Source: Pseudomonadota bacterium
Lineage (GTDB): Bacteria > Myxococcota > Myxococcia > Myxococcales > Anaeromyxobacteraceae
Length of the DNA: 18,089 nt
Direction of reading: 5' to 3'
Assembly: GCA_023428085.1 (NCBI GenBank)
Contig: JAEYZK010000225.1
Location: 1 to 18,089 of the forward strand
In this document: positions 1 to 6,524 of the stretch, piece by piece
Position numbering within the stretch: the first letter of the stretch is position 1
How the letters are laid out: every line of letters begins with the position of its first letter
Translations under genes and position numbers: made by a program
Notes under the pieces: model-generated
Told to the model about the DNA's origin: nothing
The model's input: only the letters and a program-made list of their open reading frames with translations
The model's database searches: none

Positions 1-1
1 C

Positions 2-325
2 CGCGCCGCCAACGAGGCGATCGCCAATCTGGACGGGAACACGCAGCTGACGCCCGAACTCCGCGACCAGCTGTTGGGCGAGGCCCGCTTCTTCCGGGGT
101 TTCTCCTACTTCATCCTCTGGCAGCTCTACGGGGATGTCATCCTGCTGGACCGCCCGATGGACTCCGACGCGGTAAACCGGCTGGCAAAGTCTCCGGCGG
201 ACAAAATCCGGGATTTCGCAGGGGAAGACTTCAAGGCTGCGGCTTCGCTGCTGCCCCCGGTCCGTTCGGCGGCCGACAACGGCCGCATATCGGGCGGCGC
301 CGCGACGGCGATGCTCGGCAAGATG
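2..325 (+). CDS. SusD/RagB-family fragment, truncated at both ends (foreign-looking)
   Basis: The reading frame is open from base 2. It carries the hallmark SusD N-terminal helix pattern: a GEARFFRGFSYF stretch followed by LYGDVILLDRP, then a helical segment ending in NGRISGGAATAMLGK, which is where SusD proteins enter their first TPR-like repeat. SusD proteins are outer-membrane glycan-binding lipoproteins of Bacteroidota that pair with SusC. Neither the lipoprotein start nor the remaining ~400 residues are present. The frame runs without a stop into an unrelated HerA-like tail near base 325. By hand count, GC is about 66 percent over 1-300 against about 78 percent over 301-420, and codons such as AAA, AAT and GTA appear here but are scarce downstream. 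I infer a chimeric join from another organism, not a functional gene. The exact junction is uncertain by about 20 bases. Confidence 0.75.
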
Positions 326-418
326 GCCCAGAGCGCGCTCCGCGCCGCCGGGACGCAGCTCGGCCGCGAGGTGATGCGCGGGATCCTCGGCGGGCTGTTC
401 GGCGGGCGCCGGCGCTGA
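326..418 (+). CDS. C-terminal tail of HerA-like DUF853 ATPase (5' part missing)
   Basis: The last ~30 codons of the open frame encode AQSALRAAG, then QLGREVMRGILGGLFGG and a terminal RRR. This Gly/Arg-rich amphipathic ending is typical of HerA-like helicase/ATPase proteins of the DUF853 (YjgR) family, where a 'RxxGxQxGRxxxRGxLGxLFGGxRR' pattern closes the protein. The stop is TGA at 416-418. The ATPase core (Walker A and B) is absent because the upstream DNA is SusD-like instead. The local base composition matches the rest of the window, so this tail most likely belongs to the resident genome and marks where the true sequence begins. Thirty residues give limited power, so the family call is moderate. 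Confidence 0.55.
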   Translation, partial: AQSALRAAGTQLGREVMRGILGGLFGGRRR

Positions 419-500
419 CCACCGGCTCCCCCTCGGGCTCCGAGGGGCGGCGGCGGAGGCGTGAGCGCCGCCCTGCTGCGCGGATGCCTAGCGTCCCTGC

Positions 501-929
501 ATGACGGTCGATCGCGAGGCCGTGACCGCGTGGGTCGCGGCGTACGAGCGGGCGTGGCGGACCCCCGGGGGCCCTGCCCTCGATCAGGCGCTCGCCGCGC
601 TGTTCGCGCCGGAGGCGACCTACTCCACGGCCCCCTTCGAGCAGCCGTACCGCGGCCTCCCGGCCATCGTCGCGATGTGGCAGGCCGAGCGGAGAGGCCC
701 GGACGAGCCCTTCACGCTCACGCCCGAGATCGTCGCCGTCGACGCCGCGCACCGCACGGGCGTCGTGCGCGTGGAGGTCCGCTACGGCGGGGGCGCGGAG
801 CAGACCTACCGCGATCTCTGGATCGTGCGCTTCGACGGCGCGGGCAGGTGCGAGCGGTTCGAGGAGTGGCCGTTCTGGCCGCCGGGGACCGGGGGCACCT
901 ACCCGCGGGGCCCGTCCCCGGTCGGCTGA
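501..929 (+). CDS. NTF2-like (SnoaL-type) family protein
   Basis: This encodes 142 residues, the usual size of a single NTF2-like cone fold. The order of elements fits: an N-terminal helix with AWVAAYERAWRT, a long helix ending LAALFAPEATYSTAPFEQPYRG, the helix PAIVAMWQAER, then alternating strands with WIVRFDGAGRCERFEEWPFWPPG. The 'LFAPEATY..P....YRG..AI..MW' signature is common in SnoaL/NTF2-like proteins of unknown substrate, which act as small cytoplasmic enzymes or ligand-binding proteins. An in-frame TAG at 489-491 lies three codons before the ATG, so this is the first available ATG in the frame. No clear Shine-Dalgarno site is visible. The gene runs convergently into the minus-strand gene ending at 964, with 34 bases between them. 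The substrate is unknown. Confidence 0.7.
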   Translation: MTVDREAVTAWVAAYERAWRTPGGPALDQALAALFAPEATYSTAPFEQPYRGLPAIVAMWQAERRGPDEPFTLTPEIVAVDAAHRTGVVRVEVRYGGGAEQTYRDLWIVRFDGAGRCERFEEWPFWPPGTGGTYPRGPSPVG

Positions 930-963
930 CGCGCTCGTCCGGCGCGCCGGCGCAGGCGCGGGG

Positions 964-1383
964 TCAGCGGAGCCGGATGTGTGCGTCCGCCGTGTCGCGC
1001 TGCACGTGGGCGGCGACGTCGTCGAAGCGGGGGTAGCGCCACGCGCGGAACGGGCGCCACATCCCGCTCGGCTCGCGCGGGCCGAGCCGGCCCAGGTCGA
1101 GGCGTCCGTTCTCGTTCACGTCCTCGAACGCCCCCAGCGCCCAGCGGCCCCGATCCACCTCGAACGTGAACCGCTGGTCCGCTCCAGCCGGAATCCGGGT
1201 CACGGCCACCGGCCGGGACAGGAAGTCCTGCTCCCGCCAGAGCGCCACGACGACGGGGTGCCGCCCGGACCCGCCGTCCACGCGGCCGGCGAGCGTGACC
1301 CTCGGAGGCTCCGCCGGGCCGGCCCCGGAGAGGAGGGCGGCCGAGAGGGCGAGCAGCGCCAGGGATCGCTTCCGGACGACCAT
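964..1383 (-). CDS. Exported DUF2141-like protein
   Basis: The product has 139 residues. Residues 1-24 form a signal peptide: basic MVVRKR, a hydrophobic LALLALSAALL core, then a small-residue region ending near AGPAEP. The mature part matches the DUF2141 pattern: VVVALWREQDFLSRP, a FTFEVDRGRWALGAFEDVNENGRLD segment (residues 73-96), then GPREPSGM and PRFDDVAAHV. The 'GxYAVxxFxDxNxNGxLDxNxxGxPxEPxG...FDDA' order is characteristic of that family. D88, N90, N92 and D96 form an EF-hand-like loop, so calcium binding is possible. DUF2141 proteins are secreted beta-sandwich proteins without an assigned role. The start at 1383 was preferred over the longer frame because it begins the signal peptide. 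It is divergent from the hydroxylase gene at 1560; I see no confident promoter in the 176-base gap. Confidence 0.7.
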   Translation of the reverse strand: MVVRKRSLALLALSAALLSGAGPAEPPRVTLAGRVDGGSGRHPVVVALWREQDFLSRPVAVTRIPAGADQRFTFEVDRGRWALGAFEDVNENGRLDLGRLGPREPSGMWRPFRAWRYPRFDDVAAHVQRDTADAHIRLR

Positions 1384-1559
1384 GCCGCAGGCTTGGGTCG
1401 CCCCACCGCACGCGCCAGCGCTCGTGCGGGGAAGCGCCCCGCGCTCGCCGCCCCCCGCCGCGAGCGGTGCCGCCGGCGCCTCCTCAGGGATGCCGCCGCG
1501 CAATCCGCGAGGGCGCGGCGCGCTCGCGGGACCGCGCATAAGAGAGCCGCGGAGCCGCC

Positions 1560-2678
1560 ATGGACGGCGATCGCCTCATCGCCCTCTCGATCCCGTTCTT
1601 CTTCCTGCTCATCGGGATGGAGCTCCTCGTGGCGCGCGCCCGGCGCAGGCGCGTGTACCGGCTGGCGGACGCGATCGGCGATCTCGGCTGCGGCATGGCC
1701 CAGCAGCTCGTGCTCGTCTTCGTCGGGGCGGCGCTCCTCGCCGCGTACGCGTGGGTGCACGACCGCTGGCGCTTCTACACGCTCGACGCGGCGACGCCGG
1801 CTCCCTGGATCCTGTCGTTCGTCGCGGTGGACCTCCTGTACTACTGGTGGCACCGGGCCAGCCACCGCGTGAACGTGCTCTGGGCCGCGCACGTCGTCCA
1901 CCACCAGAGCGAGGACTTCAACCTCGCCGTCGCGCTCCGCCAGGCGATCGGGACGAGCTTCACCACCCTGCCCTTCTACCTGCCGATGGCGCTGCTCGGC
2001 GTGCCGCCGATCGTCTACGCCACGATGGTGGCGCTCTCGACCCTGTACCAGTTCTGGATCCACACCGAGCTCGTGGGGAAGCTCGGGCCGCTGGAGTGGG
2101 TGCTCAACACGCCCTCGCATCACCGCGTGCACCACGCCGTCAACGCGCAGTACCTCGACCGGAACTACGGCGCCGCGCTCATCGTGTGGGACCGGCTCTT
2201 CGGGACCTTCGCCGAGGAGCGCGAGCAGCCCGTCTACGGCACCGTGAAGCCGTTCCGGAGCTTCAACCCGGCCTGGGCGCAGGTGGCCTACTTCGGCGAG
2301 CTCTGGCGCAAGGGCCAGACCTTCCCGCGCTGGCGCGATCGCCTCCGACTCTGGGTGATGCCGCCGCCGTGGGTGCCCGCCGGCGCCCCGCACGAGCCCG
2401 ATCCCGAGGTGCGCGGCCGCGCGAAGCACGACCCGCCGCTGCCCGCGTCGGTCCGCTGGTACGCGCTCGCCCAGTTCGTGCCGGCGGTGGTCGCGACCGC
2501 GCTCGCCCTCTGGTTCCGGGCCGAGGCGTCGCGCGCCGCGCTCGCCGCGGCCGCCGTGCTCGTCTTCTGGACGCTGATCTCGCTCGGCGGCCTCCTCGAC
2601 CGCCGCCCCTGGGCGGTCGTCGCCGAGGCCGCGCGCCTCGTCGCCGTGGCGGCGGTGGCCGCGGCCGCGCTCGCTTGA
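1560..2678 (+). CDS. Sterol desaturase / fatty acid hydroxylase superfamily membrane protein, alkylglycerol monooxygenase-like
   Basis: The product has 372 residues, is polytopic, and is a predicted di-iron membrane oxygenase. The histidine clusters of the superfamily are in order: HRASH (98-102), HVVHH (111-115), H168 in the segment FWIHTE, and SHHRVHH with histidines at 187, 188, 191 and 192. These ligate two irons on the cytoplasmic face. The motif 'HVVHHQSEDFNLAVALRQ' and 'WDRLFGTF' resemble the alkylglycerol monooxygenase (AGMO/TMEM195) branch, which cleaves ether bonds of alkylglycerols, more than the sterol desaturase branch. Hydrophobic segments lie near residues 7-26, 46-65, 83-96, 130-165, and in the Ala-rich C-terminus (about 310-372). 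MscL follows after 37 bases on the same strand. The exact substrate is inferred; ether lipid turnover is plausible because myxobacteria make ether lipids. Confidence is high for the superfamily, moderate for AGMO. Confidence 0.85.
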   Translation: MDGDRLIALSIPFFFLLIGMELLVARARRRRVYRLADAIGDLGCGMAQQLVLVFVGAALLAAYAWVHDRWRFYTLDAATPAPWILSFVAVDLLYYWWHRASHRVNVLWAAHVVHHQSEDFNLAVALRQAIGTSFTTLPFYLPMALLGVPPIVYATMVALSTLYQFWIHTELVGKLGPLEWVLNTPSHHRVHHAVNAQYLDRNYGAALIVWDRLFGTFAEEREQPVYGTVKPFRSFNPAWAQVAYFGELWRKGQTFPRWRDRLRLWVMPPPWVPAGAPHEPDPEVRGRAKHDPPLPASVRWYALAQFVPAVVATALALWFRAEASRAALAAAAVLVFWTLISLGGLLDRRPWAVVAEAARLVAVAAVAAAALA

Positions 2679-2715
2679 AGGAGAACGCAGCACGCACCGA
2701 AGCGGAGGAGAGCTC

Positions 2716-3078
2716 ATGCTCAGCGGATTCCGGTCGTTCCTGTCCCGCGGCAACGTGGTGGACCTCGCCGTCGCCGTCGTCATGGGCGCGGCCTTCAGCG
2801 CGATCATCGGCTCGCTCGTCGCCGACGTGATCACGCCCATCATCGGCGCGCTGTTCGGACAGCCCGACTTCTCGAGCCTCACGCTCGGCCCGGTGCAGAT
2901 CGGCAAGTTCCTCAACGCCGTCGTGAGCTTCCTCCTCGTCGCGGCGGGCGTCTACTTCTTCGTGGTCGTCCCCATGAACCGGCTGCTCCGGAAGAAGGCG
3001 GTGGAGCCGCCGCCCGTCACCGCCGAGCAGAAGCTCCTCGCGGAGATCCGGGACCTCCTCGCGCGGCGTCCGGGCTGA
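2716..3078 (+). CDS. mscL: Large-conductance mechanosensitive channel MscL
   Basis: The product has 120 residues and opens under membrane tension to release solutes during hypo-osmotic shock. The N-terminal amphipathic helix (GFRSFLSRGNVVDLAVAVV) and the conserved pore-lining helix with G24, A25, A26, F27 and the DVITPIIG turn at 38-44 are diagnostic. The second transmembrane helix spans about 63-88 (KFLNAVVSFLLVAAGVYFF), followed by PMNRLLRKK and a charged cytoplasmic helix (EQKLLAEIRDLLA, 104-116). It is slightly shorter than the E. coli protein (about 136 residues) because the periplasmic loop is short. A strong Shine-Dalgarno sequence GGAGGAG at 2704-2710 lies five bases before the ATG and supports this start. 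It may be co-transcribed with the hydroxylase gene upstream. Confidence 0.96.
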   Translation: MLSGFRSFLSRGNVVDLAVAVVMGAAFSAIIGSLVADVITPIIGALFGQPDFSSLTLGPVQIGKFLNAVVSFLLVAAGVYFFVVVPMNRLLRKKAVEPPPVTAEQKLLAEIRDLLARRPG

Positions 3079-3241
3079 TCCAGGTCCTCGCGGCGGGATC
3101 GACCCTCTGCGCCACGCGAGCAGGGCGCGGCGGCGCCGAGGACGAGCGCGAGGCAGACCAGGCACCGGATGGGCGAGCGCATGCACCAGCGCCCGCAGCG
3201 GCACGCGGGGATCACCCGGCCCCGACCCCAGGGCGCCAGCG

Positions 3242-3309
3242 TCCCGTGAACGAGCCGCGTCCGTGAACGAGCCCGAGAGACCGGGCCGGGCGCGGGCGCG
3301 TTCACGGGA
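3242..3309. repeat. Direct repeat pair with perfect 11-nt inverted repeat
   Basis: CCGTGAACGAGCC occurs twice, at 3244-3256 and 3261-3273. TCCCGTGAACG at 3242-3252 is perfectly complementary to CGTTCACGGGA at 3299-3309, so the region can fold into a long-armed hairpin in which either direct-repeat copy can pair. It lies between mscL and the 3' end of the minus-strand KGG gene. No T tract follows, so a simple intrinsic terminator is not supported. The role is unknown. Confidence 0.6.
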
Positions 3310-3327
3310 GCGACCGAGCGACCTCGG

Positions 3328-3594
3328 TCACCGCTTGCTGCGGCGGCTGCTCGACGCCGAGCGCGCGCGCGGCTTGGCGGCGCCGGTGCTCGCGGACGTC
3401 GCCTTGCCCGCGGCGCGGGCTGCGGCGCGCGCGTTGCGGGAGCGGCTCTTGCCGCCCTTGCGGCCGATCTCGGAGAAGAACTCCGGACCGCGGGCGCGGA
3501 GGGTGGCGCGGCCGCCCTTGCGGCCCGCGTCGCTGCGGGACCGCTTGGTCGTGGACTGCTTGCTGGTGCGCCGGCGCGCGGTGGTCTTCGCCAT
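3328..3594 (-). CDS. KGG-repeat stress-induced protein with basic H1-like tail
   Basis: The product is a small, very basic 88-residue protein. It has two KGG motifs: GRKGGRATLRARG (24-36) and GRKGGKSRSRN (44-54), separated by PEFFSEIG. That is the 'GxKGGxA...RGxEFYxEIGRKGGxA' arrangement of KGG-family (PF10685) general stress proteins related to E. coli YciG. The N-terminal 20 residues and the C-terminal 35 residues are low complexity and rich in Arg, Lys, Ala and Ser, like histone H1 tails, so nucleic acid binding is plausible. The longer frame has an ATG at 3699, but the start at 3594 is preferred because GAGGAG at 3602-3607 sits seven bases upstream. The gene is divergent from the FNR-like regulator; a 15-base palindrome at 3627-3641 lies just upstream. 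Members are often induced by stress or stationary phase; regulation here is not shown. Confidence 0.85.
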   Translation of the reverse strand: MAKTTARRRTSKQSTTKRSRSDAGRKGGRATLRARGPEFFSEIGRKGGKSRSRNARAAARAAGKATSASTGAAKPRARSASSSRRSKR

Positions 3595-3626
3595 TCCATT
3601 TCTCCTCGGGGCGGACGTGCGCTTGC

Positions 3627-3641
3627 TTTGCCCCGGGCAAA
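3627..3641. promoter_or_regulatory. Perfect palindrome, operator candidate upstream of the KGG gene
   Basis: TTTGCCC and GGGCAAA flank a single central C, giving perfect 7-base arms. It starts 33 bases upstream of the KGG start codon. With a one-base centre it cannot form a useful RNA hairpin, so a binding site for a dimeric regulator is the better reading. Which regulator is unknown. Confidence 0.35.
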
Positions 3642-3764
3642 CCCTGATCACGCGAAGCCCGGTGCGCAACCGTGTCGCGCCCGGAAGTATGCGAATCACC
3701 TGCTCGGTTGCCGTACGGTCCCGTTCACACGAGACGGTGACGCAAAATGTGCGCCCCGCGCGGA

Positions 3765-3778
3765 TTGATCGAGGGCAA
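3765..3778 (+). promoter_or_regulatory. FNR-like box upstream of the Crp/Fnr gene
   Basis: TTGAT-CGAG-GGCAA matches the FNR consensus TTGAT-N4-ATCAA at 8 of 10 defined positions, with one perfect half site. Its centre is about 107 bases upstream of the GTG at 3879. The encoded regulator carries FNR-type recognition residues, so autoregulation is possible. A single site of this quality can occur by chance. Confidence 0.35.
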
Positions 3779-3878
3779 CACGCAACGTCTGCGGTTCCGG
3801 ACGAACAGACCCCAGTGATTCCGCGGGCCTGCCTGATGCAAGTCGACCCGGATCAAGAGCTCTTGCCCCGGAGGTCGC

Positions 3879-4535
3879 GTGCTTTCGAACGCTCCCGTGT
3901 CGGATTGCAGCGCCTGCGCCCTGGGCGTCGCGTCGGCCGGTCGGTGTCGGCTCTCGGCGACCACGCGCGAGTCCGGCGCCACCATCTGCGCCCAGGGCGA
4001 GCGGCCGCGGAACGTCTACTTCGTGAAGGAGGGGTTCGTCTCCCTCTCGGCGGTATCGCCGCGGGGAGCCGAGCTGCTGCTCTCGCTCCGCGGCCCGTCG
4101 TCCCTGCTCTGCACGGAGGCGCTGCAGAACGAGGCCTCGTCGTTCGAGGTGCGCGCCCTGTCGCGCGTGAAGATCTGCGCGCTCGGCGGAGAGGCGATGA
4201 TGCAGTGGATCGGCCCCGAGCGGAGCGCCGCGCGCGTCGTGCTCGACCTGCTCCTGGGCGAGGGGCGACACCAGCGCGACGAGGTGAACTGGCGCCAGGG
4301 CGACTGCCTCTCGCGGGTCGCCCGCTTCGCGCTCGCGCACGCCCGGTTCCTCGCGGACCGGCCCACGGCGGTCCGCAAGCAGGTGGTGGCGCGGCTCCTC
4401 GCCATGCGCCCCGAGACGCTCTCGCGCTGCCTCACGCGGCTCGAGAAGGAGGGCGTCCTCGACGCCTCGCGCGGCGTGCGCGTGCTCGACCACCGCCGCC
4501 TGGCCCAGATCGCGCTGGAGGACGGCGCGCTCTGA
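3879..4535 (+). CDS. Crp/Fnr-family transcriptional regulator, FNR-like
   Basis: The product has 218 residues with a cyclic-nucleotide-type beta-roll at about 25-105, a dimer helix at about 106-130 and a winged HTH at about 140-210. Four cysteines resemble the [4Fe-4S] ligands of E. coli FNR: C10, C13 and C23 at the N-terminus, and C100 in ALSRVKIC, which lines up with FNR C122. The N-terminal spacing differs (C-x2-C-x9-C against C-x2-C-x5-C in E. coli). The recognition helix reads RPETLSRCLTRLEKEGVL, with E179, S182 and R183 at the positions that let FNR read TTGAT; CRP has different residues there. The start is GTG, with GGAGG at 3870-3874. I infer an oxygen- or NO-responsive regulator; whether the cluster forms is not shown by sequence. 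The family call is certain, the FNR subtype moderate. Confidence 0.9.
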   Translation: MLSNAPVSDCSACALGVASAGRCRLSATTRESGATICAQGERPRNVYFVKEGFVSLSAVSPRGAELLLSLRGPSSLLCTEALQNEASSFEVRALSRVKICALGGEAMMQWIGPERSAARVVLDLLLGEGRHQRDEVNWRQGDCLSRVARFALAHARFLADRPTAVRKQVVARLLAMRPETLSRCLTRLEKEGVLDASRGVRVLDHRRLAQIALEDGAL

Positions 4536-4634
4536 GTGCGGGACCGGGCGCCCCGGACGCGGCGACAGGGAGGTGCCTTCTCGCCCGGGGGCTGTTATGA
4601 AGGGGGCGCCTCCCCGACGCGAAAGGCCGAACCC

Positions 4635-4829
4635 ATGGGCGGACTGCGATTCCAAGAGCTCCTGCTGATCCTCCTGATCGTCCTGCTCCTCTTCGGAGCC
4701 AGCAAGCTCCCGCAGATCGGCGCCGGCCTCGGCCAGAGCATCCGCGGCTTCAAGAAGGCGCTGAGCGGCGACGAGGAGGAGAAGCCCGCGCGCTCTGCGT
4801 CGCAGGATCCGGGCGCGCCGAAGACGTAG
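4635..4829 (+). CDS. tatA: Sec-independent protein translocase subunit TatA
   Basis: The product has 64 residues. It begins with the short periplasmic segment MGGLRFQE, a single membrane helix at 8-20 (ELLLILLIVLLLF), the FGASKLPQIGAGLGQ hinge (20-34) with invariant F20 and G21, and the amphipathic helix SIRGFKKALSG with F39. An acidic and polar tail follows. This is the TatA/E pattern; TatA oligomers form the pore for folded twin-arginine substrates at the inner membrane. The longer open frame upstream is rejected because family members start directly at the membrane helix. AAAGG at 4623-4627 is a possible ribosome site. tatB and tatC are not in the window, so this is a stand-alone copy. No terminator stands out in the 174-base gap after it. 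Confidence 0.93.
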   Translation: MGGLRFQELLLILLIVLLLFGASKLPQIGAGLGQSIRGFKKALSGDEEEKPARSASQDPGAPKT

Positions 4830-5003
4830 CCGCCGCGCGCCTCCGCCGCCCCCCTCCGCTCCGTCGCACGCACGTCGCGTCCGTGCCGCACCGCGGCGCG
4901 CGCCGGGCGTCGTTCCCCGCGCGACGCCCCGCCGAGACCCTTCTCTTTCGCCAGACCTGTCCTATCTCAAGGGCCTTCTCCCTTCACGGAGGAGCCTCGC
5001 GAA

Positions 5004-5312
5004 ATGAGCATCTCCTTCGAGCCAGCCACGAACGACCATCTCCTCAACGTGCGGGTCAGCTCCTCGTTCCAGGTGGAGGACGCGCTCCAGCTCGGCGCCG
5101 CCGTCGCGGACGCCGCCCCGGGCACCGAGGTGGACGTGGACTTCCTGCAGGTCCGCGAGTACCAGGGACCAGCCCTCGCCAGGCTCGCCGAGGTGATGCG
5201 CTCGAGCCGCGCGCACCTCGCGTTGCACGGCCTCACGATCCACGAGCGGAAGCTGCTCGGCTATCTCGGCGCACCCGCCGATCCCCAGCCCGACCCGCCG
5301 CCTCCCGGGTAG
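5004..5312 (+). CDS. STAS-like domain protein
   Basis: The product has 102 residues with the strand-helix order of a STAS (anti-sigma-factor antagonist) fold: LLNVRVSSSFQVEDALQLGAAV, the core strand TEVDVDFLQV (41-50), then YQGPALARLAEVMRSSRAHLALHGL and a final helix ERKLLGYLG. The 'vdVDfxxvxxxxGPALxxLxxxm..xxxxlxLxGLxxxxxxLLxxLG' pattern supports the family. The serine that is phosphorylated in SpoIIAA-type antagonists is missing; Q54 or nearby residues occupy that place, so partner switching by phosphorylation is unlikely. GGAGGAG at 4988-4994, nine bases upstream, decides the start. The Pro-rich last ten residues are probably disordered. The gene precedes the globin kinase by 64 bases; a promoter-like element lies between them, so it may be transcribed separately. 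Its partner is unknown. Confidence 0.7.
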   Translation: MSISFEPATNDHLLNVRVSSSFQVEDALQLGAAVADAAPGTEVDVDFLQVREYQGPALARLAEVMRSSRAHLALHGLTIHERKLLGYLGAPADPQPDPPPPG

Positions 5313-5339
5313 CGGGGGCCCCACCGGCGGCAAGCTCGA

Positions 5340-5369
5340 TTGACCTGCCGCCCCCCGGCGCCCTATCAA
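5340..5369 (+). promoter_or_regulatory. Promoter-like element for the globin-coupled kinase, predicted leaderless
   Basis: TTGACC (5340-5345, 5 of 6 to the -35 consensus) and TATCAA (5364-5369, 4 of 6 to -10) are separated by 18 bases. The -10 ends seven bases before the ATG at 5377, so transcription would start at or next to the start codon. This agrees with the absence of a Shine-Dalgarno site. It is supported by pattern only. Confidence 0.35.
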
Positions 5370-5376
5370 CGGCTCC

Positions 5377-6513
5377 ATGGCCGAGCCGGTCCTCGACGAG
5401 CTGAAGCGGTACATGGGGTTCGGCCCAGCGGACGAGGACGCGCTCCGCCAGCTGCACGCCGCCGCGGCGCCGGGGTTCGGCGCCATCGCCGACCTCTTCT
5501 ACGCGCGGATCCTCGCCCACCCGGAGGCGCGCCTGGCGCTCCAGGGCGAGAGCCGGGTCGGGCACCTCCGCACCACCCTCGTCGCCTGGATGGATCGGCT
5601 CCTCTCCGGCCCGTGGGACGAGGCGTACTGGGAGAGCCGGCTGCAGATCGGCCGGGTCCACGTCCGGATCGGCCTCCCCCAGCACTACATGTTCGGCGCC
5701 ATGAACGTGGTGCGGACCGCCCTCGCCGGCGTCGCGTCCGAGCGGTTCGGCGGCGATCCGGCCGCGCTCGCGCTCGTCCACACCGCGCTCGACCGGATCC
5801 TCGATCTCGAGCTCGCGATCATGCTCCACACCTACCGCGACGATCTGCTCGCGCAGCAGGCGCGCACCGAGCGGCTCTCGACCTTCGGGCAGCTGGTCGG
5901 CTCCATCGGCCACGAGCTCCGCAACCCGCTCGGCGTCATCGAGAGCTCGGTCCACCTGCTCCGGTCGCGGGTCGGCGAAGACGCGCGCGTGCGCAAGCAC
6001 GTGGAGCGGATCTCCGACCAGGTCAAGGTCGCGAACGGGATCATCTCCAACCTGCTCGACATGATCCGGGACCGACCGCTCGCCCGGGAGCCGGTCCAGC
6101 TCCAGGGCGTGGTCGAGGGCGCGGCCGCGTCGGTGCCGCGCCCGGCGGAGGTCTCGCTGTCGCTGGAGGGCCTGGACGCGCTGCCCGCCGTGGCCGGCGA
6201 TCCGGTGCAGCTCCGCCAGGTCTTCGCGAACCTCATCCAGAACGCGATCCACGCGATCGGGCCGCACGGAGCGGTGCGCGTGCGCGGCCGGCGCGCGGAC
6301 GGGCGCGTGTCCCTCGACGTCGAGGACAGCGGCCCTGGCGTCGCGCCCGCGGCCCGGCGGCGGCTCTTCGAGCCGCTCATCACGACGAAGGAGCACGGCG
6401 TCGGGCTCGGGCTCGCCCTCGTGAAGAGGATCGCCGAGCGGCACGGGGGGAGCGTCGAGTACGCGGACCGCCCCGGCGGCGGCGCACGCTTCACCGTCCA
6501 CCTGCCCGGCTGA
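5377..6513 (+). CDS. Globin-coupled sensor histidine kinase (AfGcHK-type heme oxygen sensor)
   Basis: The product has 378 residues and is soluble. Residues 1-155 form a protoglobin domain: RYMGFGPADEDALRQL, then ADLFYARIL with Y42 in the distal (B10) position, and IGRVHVRIGLPQHYMFGAM with H95 as proximal heme ligand. Residues about 165-235 are the dimerisation and phosphotransfer domain with H179 in GHELRNPLG. Residues about 270-378 are the ATPase domain: N-box FANLIQNAIHAI (283-294), G1 DSGPG (317-321), FEPLITTK (331-338) and G2 GVGLGLALVK (341-350). The 84-residue spacing from heme His to phospho-His equals that of H99 and H183 in AfGcHK (remembered from the literature). In that enzyme, ligand binding to heme raises autophosphorylation. 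The downstream receiver-kinase gene starts 11 bases after the stop and is the probable partner. Confidence 0.93.
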   Translation: MAEPVLDELKRYMGFGPADEDALRQLHAAAAPGFGAIADLFYARILAHPEARLALQGESRVGHLRTTLVAWMDRLLSGPWDEAYWESRLQIGRVHVRIGLPQHYMFGAMNVVRTALAGVASERFGGDPAALALVHTALDRILDLELAIMLHTYRDDLLAQQARTERLSTFGQLVGSIGHELRNPLGVIESSVHLLRSRVGEDARVRKHVERISDQVKVANGIISNLLDMIRDRPLAREPVQLQGVVEGAAASVPRPAEVSLSLEGLDALPAVAGDPVQLRQVFANLIQNAIHAIGPHGAVRVRGRRADGRVSLDVEDSGPGVAPAARRRLFEPLITTKEHGVGLGLALVKRIAERHGGSVEYADRPGGGARFTVHLPG

Positions 6514-6524
6514 ACGCCCGCGCC

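Noticed and set aside
1166..2915. Long overlapping frames on both strands (554 and 571 codons) over the hydroxylase and mscL genes
   Set aside because: Arg/Ala/Pro-rich shadows without motifs; the hydroxylase and MscL frames contain all the conserved residues.
2952..3182. Minus-strand frame beginning MRSPIRCLVCLALVLG, resembling a signal or lipoprotein leader
   Set aside because: Beyond the first ~30 residues it has no recognisable content and overlaps the 3' end of mscL antisense; no ribosome site was found. A decayed gene cannot be excluded.
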